Part shown: piece by piece, positions 11,601 through 23,600 of the stretch
Position numbering within the stretch: position 1 is the stretch's first letter
How the letters are laid out: each line of letters opens with the position of its first letter
NCBI RefSeq assembly: GCF_031877795.1
Contig: NC_133933.1
Span: 69,816,503-69,880,502 of the forward strand
DNA from: Strix aluco
Lineage: Eukaryota; Chordata; Aves; Strigiformes; Strigidae
Length of the DNA: 64,000 bases
Reading direction: 5' to 3'
Translations under genes and position numbers: made by a program
The notes under the pieces: generated by a model
Seen by the model: the letters and a program-made list of their open reading frames with translations, nothing else
Told to the model about the DNA's origin: nothing
The model's database searches: none

Positions 11601-14600
11601 TCAATAAAGATGTTAAACAGGAGGGGCCCCAAACCCGAGCCCTGGGGGACACCACTTGTGACTGGCCACCAACCGGATTTAAGTCCATTCACCACAACTC
11701 TTTGGGCCCGGCCATCCAGCCAGTTTTTAACCCAGCAAAGCGTGTGCCCATCCAAGCCGCGAGCAGCCAGTTTTGCCAGGAGAATGCTGTGGGAAACGGT
11801 GTCAAAAGCCTTACTGAAGTCAAGGTAAACAACATCCACAGCCTTTCCCTCATCCAGTAAGCAGGTCACCCTATCGTAGAAGGAGATCAGGTTTGTCAAG
11901 CAGGACCTGCCTTTCATAAACCCATGCTGACTGGGCCTGATCATCTGGTTGTCCTGCATGTGTTGTATGATGGTACTCAGGATGAGCTGCTCCATCAGCT
12001 TCCCGGGCACTGAAGTCAAGCTGACAGGCCTGTAATTTCCCGGATCATCCTTCTGACCCTTCTTATAGATGGGCGTCACATTGGCCAGTTTCCAATCTGT
12101 CAGGACCTCCCCGGTCGACATGTGTGCCAACACATCTGAAATCTTCTTGGTTAACCTAGAGTTCTGTAGATACTCTGGTTTTCAGAGTGAGATTAATAGA
12201 GTAAGAGAGTTTTGCTTCAGATTACTGATTTCAGGAGGTCCCTCAAAACTAATTCACGTTTCTGCTAACATGCAAGCAAACTGTGAGTACTACTACTACT
12301 ACAGAGATATAGATGAGCTACAGATTACTTGAAAGAATGCTGGATCTTCCAGCGAGAAGCTGGCCCTTTAACTTGTGGTCAAAATACAGAAGGACTTCCC
12401 GAATTGGACAACACTGTGCTGCCGAGATTTCACAATACACCAGAGCTTTATAGGAAGCAGCACTGGTCTGAACAACAGTCTGTACTGTAACATTTCTTCA
12501 AGGTTGAATTATTACAGCCATCTCCTCCAAGTAATAAATTTGATCTGGTTCTTGATTAACTTTTTAATAGGGCATACATATAAAAGATAAAATACATCAC
12601 ATTTCATAGTGCATCCACATGATGCTGCTGTCACATTAAGACCTGTGATCCTTACCTCTCTTCTTTCCTAGTTCAGGTAGCCCACTGTTACTGATTGACA
12701 AGCAAAGCTCATCTCTGTGCTGGTTTAGCACACCAGTAATTAAATCCTTTGCAAGATAGTGTTCTTTTTGGTTTGGGTTGTTCTGTGGTAATGGAGATAC
12801 AAATATATTTGTATCACTTAACAGCTGGATTAGTTTAGCTTTTAACTCGAAAGAAGGGATTCTATTGATCTAATCATCCAGTTGATTGTTTTGTTGAAGA
12901 TGTGTTAAGAGTTGTAAATTGATTCTGCCTTGCCTGAACTACTGGTGAACTACTACAGTACATGCTATCTGTAGTGGGATGTTTGAGTTTCTTTGGAGGA
13001 GAGGGGGTTGGTGGGTCATTTTTTAGGACCTTGAAGATACAATTGAGCTAGCTAATAGGAAGCAGCATACACTGCTGTCCACACTCTGAGCTCTCTTGGA
13101 AACTTAAGCTGGGAGGGCACCTCTGTGTTTGGGATCTGAAGCCCCAGAGCCTTCTGTGAAAAGACGTTTTTTTCAGCTGTTCTTTAAACAAGGATCCATG
13201 CTCTGTTTTGCGTTTCCAGCATTTGTGCAGAAATAAGTGATTATAGCGTCCCTTAGGAACATCTAGGGAAGGATTCTACCTTCCTCAGCCTGAAACTCAT
13301 GTTTTGCTTATCAGCAACATCTCCAAGCTGAGTAGGGAACTAGTCTGCGGAGCATTTCTCCCTACCTTTTGTTAAAACTATTCAACTGAGCAGCTGGATT
13401 GCAAAACTCAAGGCTCTTCTTGATATCCGATACAGAGCGGCAGGCCTCAGGCAGGAGAGGAAGAGTTAGGCTCTCAGATCCACTCCTAAGCATGTTTGAA
13501 GAATCCACGTGATTCTCTTTGAGCAGTGCTGTAAAACCTGGGCAGCCTGAATCACATGTGCTTGAATGAGCTGCAGTGTTGTGTGTTGAACCGTGGTGAG
13601 GTCAGCGATGCCTGCGAGCTGTGTCTCGCTGGTTTGGTTTCAGGTCCGTGTTAACTGTGATGAGAAGCAGATCTGCAGACAGCTAGGGGAAATTCAGATT
13701 TAAATAATAAAATCAGAGAAGTGTATAATTAATTTTGGCACCTCTTAGGTTTAGGGAGCTGCTGAATTTTTGTTACTAGAACGCAACTTATGATTAAGGT
13801 TCACAAGTCTGTCTGTCCGAAATCTGGTCCAAAGTAACTGTAATTCTCATTCCAGGCCTATCTTATATCTGATCATAAAAAATAGATGACATACATTGTG
13901 TTGGACTTCTGAAATATGATTTTAAAGGTGGTTGAGGTTTGTCCCCAACTTTCTGGATGCGGAGAACAGAATATAAGGACTGATGCAGGGTGTAGAGCTC
14001 CAACCTGTCTGGGCTTTGCAGATGAAGAACCTATTATCAAGGTGTTTTAATCAGTGTTTACTGAAGGAGCAGTAGTTCCAGAACTGGGTTTCATAGGTTA
14101 CACTCTCACTTATGTGGCAGCTTAATGGCAGCTGCTATTAACTTGAGAGAAATCTCAGTGCCTTCCTTGAATATTTCCTTGAAATATTTCCTGTTGGTCA
14201 CTCATTTACAACAACTGGATAGACGAGGAATGAGTGTGATGCACAGAAACAAGATGAGCTAAGCAAAACATATTTCTTTGTTACAAAACAAGTCCTGCCT
14301 TCTTACAAATCTGTATTTATACCAGGCATGTTCATTTACCATACTAGGGATGTGTCTAGAAGTATGAGAGCACTGAGTCTATATTGTGATTTTTTTTTTC
14401 TTTTTTCTCTCTTCTCCTTTTCTTGAAGAGAGTGTAGCAAACTGTACAAGAAGAAATATGATCTTTCAGCAAACAGAAAGATGAAAGTAGAATAAGTAAA
14501 ACAAACAAGCCTAATTTAAAAGCTTTAAAATAGGTTAATTTCAGATTTCTTACAGCTGTGAAGAAGAGGCAGAACAGTTCTTTGAAATCTGACAGTTTTG

Positions 14601-17600
14601 TGCATTTTAAAGAATTGATTCTCTGTGTGTAGCAAAAAGAGAGAGAGCATTTTGTTTAAAAAGATGTTCCTAAGAGGGAGCAAAATGGGAGTTGCATTCA
14701 TCTGCAGGGACAGCTCCAGAGCTGTAAGAGTAGGAAGGATATGGTTAGAGGAGTAGGGGCCTCTTCTACTCAGCTGGAAAGATTTGACTGGTGTCTCTGA
14801 CAGGAACTGTGCAAGAAGTAGTAACCAGTCATGTTTTTTCCTCCCCTCACATACTTCTCAAGTCTCTCTCCCACATGTAGGTCACTGAGGAAGAAGGCTT
14901 GTATGCCTTTGTTTTGGTTTGCTCCTAATATTTTCTTTGTAGCTACTGAATATGTCACTCAGAGCAATCCCTGAAGAAAAGCAAGAACGATACAGGCTAC
15001 ATAGATAACTATCATGTCTCCACTGGCATCTTAAGTTGGGGTTTGGGAGCTGTTAGCTTAGAGGCAGTTTAGAATACTGCCTTTTGCTTGGAAACACAGA
15101 ACAAAGCCTGGCGTTGATAAAGTACACCCAGTCTTTGAGTTTTAGAGAATTTCTGGTTTGCAAACTGTAATCAGTTACAGAACCTGTGGTAACTGAGGTG
15201 AGGCATTCGTATTCCCTCCCTAGCTCTCCCTTCCCAACTCCTCCAGTTTATAGAGGTTGTGGCAGGATTTTGTGCAGTGGTAGTTGCAAAGTCAGTAAGA
15301 ATGGCATAATCTACCCTTGCTCAGTATTGGCAAGGTCAGTGATATTTGACTTGTTCATGCACACTGAAAATCAGCCCAGCTGGAGAAACATATGCTCTGA
15401 GTTCTGCAAGATAACAAAAATAAAATAAAATTCAGTAGCCACATATGGCTAGATGGAGTCTGTCTGGCTTTGAGAGATTCTTTCTCATAAGGACTCTTGC
15501 TTTCTGCTGACTTTCTTTTCTGTTCGTTAAGGTGGAACAAGCATCAATTCATACAGAGCACATTCCCAGAAGGTCAGCTTCAGCCCGCCAAGATCCCTCT
15601 GTCATATGATACCTCTCCTGTGACAGCAAGTTTGTCCAATTTCTGTTGCATCCCAGATTTTCTATAAGCCACTATTTTCACTGAATGTTGTTAAAATAGG
15701 AGTTGAATTACATCCATCATATGACTTTCCCTTTCACTTTATGTAACTGTAGAAAATCATAAACATAGATTAAACCCTGGAGAATAATAGAATTCTGATA
15801 TATGCCTTTTTGTTGTGGTTTAAGCCCAGAAGCTAGCTAAAACATTCATCTATAACAGGCTGAAACATTCATGAAGAACTGTGTCTGCCAGTATGTTTGT
15901 AACACCAGCAGGTTTGCATGATTCTTCTTTAGTTAAAGGAGGATACAGATGGGCAAGTAAAAAGTAAATGAAATCGCTGAGATGTTGAAATCAGAGCCTG
16001 TATGAAAACAAAATTCTGTTTTGTCTATATTTAAAGTGCGGTTTTGTACAGGTGTGGTTTTAAAGCAAATAGCCTTAAAGTAGAGTTTGATGAGACTTTT
16101 AACAATGATATTGTCAGAAATTTCAAGTTGGCTGCAGTTAACCAGAATTTAACTTTGTGGGAACATACTAGTTGGAACAGATCTTTTTTTTATTATTGTT
16201 GCTGTTTTCAGGAAGATTTCTTGGATTTAGCATGAAGTTTCAGTAAAACCTGGAAAAGGCTGTTTATTTAGGGGTTTTAAGCACCCATTATGGTCCTCCA
16301 CGTTCCATTTTTGTGGGCTTTTCCAAGGCTGAGGAATTCAACTTGAATCTGCTATATCAAATTTATAACCTCAGTATGGAGGGTAACAGGAGGAGAAATT
16401 CAGATATATCGGGCCTTTCTAAATGCCTGTCTTTCTGCAAGGAGGTGAAGTCGTGAAGCCCACAGTTCTAGAAATAAACTTTCTGAAAACTTCAAGCATG
16501 AATTATTTGCATGCTGTTCCTTAAACGCTTTGTTCTATGTAAAGTAGAATATATATTTAAGGTACTATGCCTCACAGATTTGTTCATGAATTTGGAGAGT
16601 TCTTTTAATACTTTTGTGTTTTGTCTTGTTTGTTAAAAATATTCTGGCTCTATGGGAAATGACATATGAAACTGTGTCTTACATGGATAACATTGCACAA
16701 TAGGGACAGGGATTTATTTATGCTAGTGGCAGAATAGAGTGAAAAATGGGTCTTCCATGTACAGAGTGCTTTTTGTGTTAGTATGTGCAGAAAAGGGAGA
16801 ATTTTCTGTGTTCTACACTGTTTTGCTCTGCCTTAGTTAACTAGTCTGGGGGTGGTGGGGACAGAAGAGGTCTGTAAATTAAGCCATCTTAGTTTGAAAG
16901 TGGTTTAAATAGCAATTGTAAAACCACTGTGCAATTTATAAATACAAGGTGATCAGTGAAGGCATCCACAATTTGTCTGCAACTGTTGCTTTTGCTGATG
17001 GAGCAAGTATAAATAGACTCACCTAGACAAGATAACTTTTGCAAACCAGCCTGCATTTGCAGCAGAGAGGGGAAGGGATGTGACCAGGGTCCTCATGTTC
17101 CTTCCAGTCTCTGAAGAGTTAAATTTCAGAGCCTAAGGTACTTAAAATACCTATTGCAGTTCAATTCTGTTGGATTTTCCAATTTTCAGACAGAAGAAGA
17201 GGAGTTTGCATGGCAGTTTGATTTTCTAGAGAGCCTTCTATCACATCTGCTATATAACTGCTGTGCAGGAGGCTGCACTCCAGTTAGGGCTCAGAATAAA
17301 CCCAGGTCAGTGGTTGATTGCGAGTGACCCCTGGAGTGACAGCTATTTGCTTGTGTTGGCCAGTCTGTGATGGTCAACTTCCATGTCTTCTTCCATGTTA
17401 GATCCTTAGTTTCCTGACCTCGTGTAAAAAAAAAAAAAAAAAAAAAGAAGCTTGCTTCATGTAGGTGAGTTGGATTTATGGTGTTTGTGCAGTTACTATT
17501 TACTGCAATATCATGCATCATTTTCATAACTTAATAAACTATTGGTATTCTTTAGAGAAATGTTCAAACTTTGGGGTTTCAGGGAGTTACCAGGGATGGT

Positions 17601-20600
17601 TTAGGATATGAATATAAAGTGACTGTATCTTGATTTGTTGACTTTCCCTTGGCTGAGCTGTAATAATTGGTCACATGATCAGTTATTGTGCACTTAAACA
17701 ATGTGTATTTAGTGTGCTCTATGCCCACATTAGAAGAACAGGCACTACTTCTATCTGACTTCACATTGTCCTTGAAAGACCGTTATAGATGGTAGTACAC
17801 TAGCATGAAATAATTACAGCAGCACTGAAAAAAACTGAAGGCAGATCCTGGACTCCAGACATTGTTGCTGATGTTCCTGGTCACTTGGGGGCATGATTCT
17901 TTTTAGAAATGCTAGAAGCTCTAATAAAATCCAACAGGAAGGGGTACAAGACTTGGTGTTTTCCCACTCTTCCATGCTTAACAAGTCTTTAGTCCTTTAG
18001 AGCTCTGAGGACAATCTTCATCCCCATCCTCATTTTATTTTCTCCTTCCCACACATAGTTCATTTATTGTTTCTCTATGCCAATGTATTGTCCTGTTTTA
18101 GAATATCAGCGTTATATATTAAGACAGAATAAAGCAAATGACTTAAAACCAAATTACTGAAGTTTTCAGATACTTGATTCCAATTAGGTGAGCTCTTGGG
18201 TGTGGGGGTGCTTTTTACTAAGCTGAGGTCTTTTGGCTGGTGTCCTGGATTTGATTCCTCTAGTGAGCCATCACTTTTGGTTAAAGTAGGGTTAGCAATG
18301 CATACAGTACTGTGGTGTTGTGATGTATTTAAAATTTTGGTGAGTGTGAACTACACCAGTAGCTTTCAACAGGTGCTTAACACTCATACAGAAAACTTCA
18401 GTCTTCTGAATTTATTGCAACTACATTAGGTTGCTGTGTGTAACAACTTTTACAAAAGATTGATCCAGGAATGTTTCCTGCAGCATCTGTCCATCTTTAG
18501 TCAAGTACCCTCAGTTGAAGTGCAGTAGGAAAACACATAGAATTGGATTTGAATAAAATGAGGAAGTCTATTGTCCCCAGGCAAAAGCGGTTTGCACTGG
18601 TGTAATTTTTACAAATACTTCTTCTATTCCCATAACCTGTTCTGAAGTGACTCTGAAGTTTATTAGATTCCACACAATCTGTAACTGGATGTGCTGTGTG
18701 TTGTCTCACTTGTTCAGCTGGAAACAAGTAGGAGATTTCTTCATAATTACCCAACCAGTGGCAGCGCATGTAAAGTCTTTGACGAAGTGTTTCTAAGTGG
18801 TGACTGTACTGCTGTTGTATTCACTACTTACTTGCCGTATGAAGCCGTAGCTGAGCCTGAGCCTCATGTGGAGCAGACTTTGCATTTGGTGTGTGCAAAG
18901 GAATGCTTCTCTGATTCTGTTTATGCTGCTTGGGCTCAGGAGCTAGAAAGATGGCTCAAAATCAATGGCTTTAAATCCCCATTGTTAGTTTTAGTCCTGT
19001 GAACCTTAGGCAATGACTAAAACCCTGTCTGTCCCCTTTTTAAGTAAAAGACAGTGGCATGGGGGGGACCCTCACCATTACAGTTAATATTCAGGAGCAG
19101 CTGATTGGAACAGTGCTCCTCTTCTTCCTGTGACAGGTCCCAAGCCCTGCTGTTCTGTAAGGCAGGTTTCATTGTACTCGTCCTGCCCGCTTGTCTGGTT
19201 CTTGTCCTCTGCAGTACAATGACTCCGTGCTTGTTGCTCCTGTTGCTGCCGGTGTTTTTTCCACGCACACCCAATGGGTACTGCATTTCTTGTGGAAGCA
19301 TTAGACCGTAGCTTCATGAAGCTGGGCAATGTGGTGGGTCTGGCTTGGACTTGTAGCACAGAAGGAAACTGCTGCTGCATGGCTGTAATGCAATCTTGTG
19401 TGATCCAAGGTAGAAGTGAGATTTCAGGCTGCAAAGGGGTAATAAGCAGCACACATTAAACATATTTCCCCCCCCCTCCCCAATGTCATGCTTCTGTGTT
19501 GTGGCCTTCTTTTTAGAACTCTGTGGATTGTGTGTTGATTCACCTCCCTCTCCAGCTGTAAAGCTGCAACAAGCTTGGTCATGGCCACTTGAGAGTTTAA
19601 AGTTTGGTTTTCCAAATGTTAAATAGAATGGAGGTTGAGATAGGAGGACAGCTGACTGTAGGTAACCTGCGAAAGCTTCTCTCATGTAGCTGGAGTTACT
19701 GGTAAGTGTTCCAAAGGAGGATCATCCTCAGTTTCCCTTGTCTCGTGCTAGGGATGAATGTGACGCTTGGATGCTTCTCAGTCCTGCCAGAGAAGGTGGG
19801 TGACCTACAGTCTGGTCTTCATTTACCTCCTCTTAGTTAGTTCTGTGCTTTTCAAACATTAGGATTTTACTGAAGGGTTTGGGGTTTTTTTCATCTTTTG
19901 TTCTGCAACAATACTGTTATAGTGATTACTAATTCTCAGTTGGGGATAACATTGTTTGCTCCTATGTTCTTAGAGGCAAGAAGTTGTTAACATTTTGGTC
20001 TTTAACTTATTATTTGTATCTTTATTTTAAGTTTGAAACGTCCTATGTGATTTTAAACATTTACATGTTCAAGGAACAGAACCAGAAGTTATGTCAACAT
20101 GGATTTACTTGCAGTAATGGAACAGCTTTGCAGAGCTGGCTGAAGAACAAGGAAAGATGAGGAGAAAGGAGATGAAACTGTCCTCTTTCCCAGCCAAAAG
20201 CCAGCTGTTAAGCAAGGATAGTGTGTGATCCAATATGTGAAATATATTTTTGTCTATGGAAAAAATAGTATGTATTGCAGATCTGGCCAGAACATGTTTC
20301 TCAAATACTCCTACCTGTTAAAAAATGTAAATATTTCTACTGTATATTTCACTATTCCTGTAACTCATGTAGAGAAAAGGAGGCCTTTTATATGAGACTG
20401 TATTACTATTTATTTCTGTGCCCCTTTTTTTGTTCTCTTTAGCTAGAGGGAGAGTTTCCATTGATGGAAATGGAACCACTGTTTGGCTTAGTAAAAGTAA
20501 ATATGAGCTGACTCTGAAATAATTTTCCCTGTAGGAATTCAGGTTAGGTCTTAATTGTTTCTCTGGCTCATCATTAACCATGTCTGACCTGTTCCTGAGC

Positions 20601-23600
20601 ATGTGACTGGTCTGAGAGTAGCTGAGTAGCTTTCATGAGCTACTAGTTATGTATTATGAGATCTAGATCAGGAATGCCGCAAAGAAAAGCGTAAAGTCTT
20701 CTTACTAATATAGCATTGCTTCTTTCTAATACAAGATTCATTTTCAGGTGGAAAAAGTGAGATTCTTTTCTTTTGCATGCGAGAAGCAGTTGGAGAAAAG
20801 GTGTTTTGCTTTTGTGGTGTGCTTCCTGTGCTGCCGGGTTCCCAAGGTGGACTTGCCTTCTGCAGTGGCTCATTGCCAGCCCACAGCTGACAGGGTGCTG
20901 CTCCTGCAGGGTTGCAGTATGAGCCTTGAAAGATCTGTTGATCTTCATTATATGCAAACATCTACCCTGATCTTCAGTGTAGAAGTGGCTGCAGGAGTTA
21001 GCACGCCTCTGACAGAGGCTGTTGCCATATCCTGGTGACTTCGGTGAAGAATGCCATGTGCACACAGTGTGTGCCCTTCTGCAGCTCCTGAGCAAAGTCC
21101 AGCAGCTAGCTGTACATACCCAAGGAACCTGAGCTAAAGTGTTGGGCTGAAATGGATTAAAATCATGCACAAGATACAATCAGGCCCTGTTATAGGATTG
21201 GTAATGCCCTGAAGGACAGGAGGGACCTCTGATAGTTGTATTACTCCTGTCTTTCAGAGCTCCTCAGGAAATTGGAAGAATCAGGAAGTGAGGAAGGGAA
21301 AAGCCATAAAGGGTGTGGTAACCTAGGAACCTATTAAAACTGTGCTCTGATCTTTGGTCCCTGACTGTTACCAGTGTGTTTACAGCGCAAACCTAGGACT
21401 TTGTGAGTTGGGCCTAAGCTTTGGCTCTCTGGGACGCTTGAGCATTACTGATGGATCGAGAAGCATCAAAGCAGCTGGCCAGGTGCCTTGACGTGCCAGC
21501 CTGGACTCCCTGCACAGGGGCAAAAGCTAGTTGAATGAGAGAGGCACCCTTATAAATACCACCATCAGCAGTGAAGCCAGGAACTTGGGGGCCTCTGTTT
21601 TATGAAAAGTAATCCCAGGTTTCCAGCAGCTTTTCTCCCCTTTCAGTGCCAAGACCCTCTCTTTGCTTGTTTCCCAAACGGGGCAGAGGAAGCAGCCAAC
21701 AGAGTTGTTTCTACAGCCTAACCTTCAGGAGGAGAGACTAAGGCTACCCTGCTTTTTCCTTAAGGAAGAGACTTTCATCTAAGAAGTTTTGAAGCCAGTT
21801 CTTTGAATCAAATTCTGTAAGATCTCTGTGTGTACATGTGAGGGAACAAGGCATTTCACCTCCGTGATCCAGGCAGTAATGTCTTAAAGTCTATTTTAAA
21901 TGTTGTTTTTATCAATAAAGCTGTACAAGTTCATGAGTTTGGACAAATGTTTGTGGTTTAGGAGGTTTTCTGGCTTGTTTTTTTACAGATTTCTTATTGT
22001 AGGTACTACTCTTTCAGACATTTGATACAATTTTAGCCTGTATACACTCCAATATGTTTATATTAATGTGATGGAGTACAAAGGATCGATTTCTTTAACT
22101 CATCAACCTGCAGGTATGTACTGTAAATCAAGATTTCAGGAAGGTCAGCTTCTGTACTTCCTGTGTTATACTGGTCCTACCAACTTGCTTTTGGCTTTTT
22201 TTATGAAGAACAGCTTCAGAAGTGCTACTGAAGGCTGGCCAAAATTTACTTTTACTGTTCTGCCTTTTTCCTGTTTGCATACTTGAATAAGCAAGGTTTC
22301 ACTTTTCAATGCAGTATACTTCATATGAACAAAAAATTGAAAAGAGAAGTGCTGTTTTTTTCTGAATAATATCCTTATTGTGAAAGGTTAAGGTGGAAAA
22401 CACTAAATTATAGGAAGCCCAGAAAAATTGGTGACAGTTCAGTCCTTGGGTTTTTTTCCTTTAATTTTTTCCCCTTGAAATTTGAAAGCCTGTTAGCACT
22501 TTGTTGTTTTGATGCATACTTACAGACTTCTTGGTAAAATGCATTTTAATTTTGTGCTGAATTCTTGAATCCCAAGACCTGAAGTGGGATGAACACACAA
22601 GTCTATGGGACCGGATGGGATACACCCGAGGGTGCTGAAGGAGCTGGCTGGGCTGCTCGCCAAGCCGCTTTCCATCATTTACCAGCAGTCCTGGCTGACC
22701 GGGGAGGTCCCGACAGATTGGAAATTGGCCAATGTGACGCCCATATATAAGAAGGGTCGGAAGGATGATCTGGGAAATTACAGGCCTGTCAGCTTGACTT
22801 CGGTACCCGGGAAGCTGATGGAGCAGCTCATCCAGAGTATCATCTTACAAGACATGCAGGACAACCAGGGGATCAGGCCCAGTCAGCATGGGTTTATGAA
22901 AGGCAGGTCCTGCTTGACAAACCTGATCTCCTTCTACGACAGGGTGACCTGCTTATTGGATGAGGGAAAGGCTGTGGATGTAGTTTACGTTGACATTAGC
23001 AAGGCCTTTGACACTGTTTCCCACAGCATTCTCCTGGCAAAACTGGCTGCTCGAGGCTTAGATGATCGCACGCTTTGCTGGGTAAAAAACTGGCTGGATG
23101 GCCGGGCCCAAAGAGTTGTGGTGAATGGAGTTAAATCCGGTTGGAGGCCGGTCACGAGTGGTGTCCCCCAGGGCTCGGTTTTGGGGCCACTCTTATTTAA
23201 CATCTTTATTGATGATCTAGACAAGGGGATCGAATGCACCCTCAGTAAGTTTGCAGATGACATCAAGCTGGGTGGGAGTGTTGATTAGCTCGAGGGTAGG
23301 GAGGCTCTGCAGAGAGACCTGCACAGGCTGGAGCGATGGGCCAAGGCCAACTGTATGAGCTTCAATAAGGCCAAATGCCGGGTGCTGCACTTGGGCCACA
23401 ACAACCCCCATCAGCGCTACAGGCTTGGGGAGGAGTGGCTGGAGAGCTGCCAGTCAGAGAGGGACCTGGGGGTGTTGATTGACAGCCGGCTGAACATGAG
23501 CCAGCAGTGTGCCCAGGTGGCCAAGAAGGCCAATGGCATCCTGGTCTATATCAGAAATAGCGTGGCCAGCAGGGACAGGGAAGTGATCTTACCCCTGTAC

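Larger units (their letters stand above)
10683..12117 (-). mobile_element. CR1 LINE, 5'-truncated, antisense to STX7
   Basis: Read on the minus strand this is the 3' part of a chicken-repeat-1 non-LTR retrotransposon. It carries the reverse-transcriptase part of ORF2 from the [15 protein letters not shown] block onward, including [19 protein letters not shown] and the catalytic FADD box. The C-terminal domain ([42 protein letters not shown]-like) follows, then a short 3' UTR ending in TGATTCTGTGA at 10683. The endonuclease and the start of RT are missing. The 5' break is near 12117, where similarity to the other copy at 22.6 kb stops. The frame runs through with two in-frame stops (near 11498-11500, where the sister has CAG, and near 11075-11077, where it has TAT). 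CR1 insertions normally lack target duplications, and I see none. Confidence 0.93.

Noticed and set aside
12716-12732. TGTGCTGGTTTAGCACA, resembling an LTR start and forming a small hairpin
   Set aside because: It has only six-base arms and no further LTR similarity. It is too short to call.
15811-15830. TGTTGTGGTTTAAGCCCAG, similar to the end of avian ERV LTRs
   Set aside because: Similarity stops after about 20 bases and no second end was found nearby, so an LTR fragment cannot be supported.
18691-19002. 103-codon frame in STX7 intron 2
   Set aside because: It has no recognised domain, no start context or splice pattern, and no matching neighbour exons. STX7 is complete without it.
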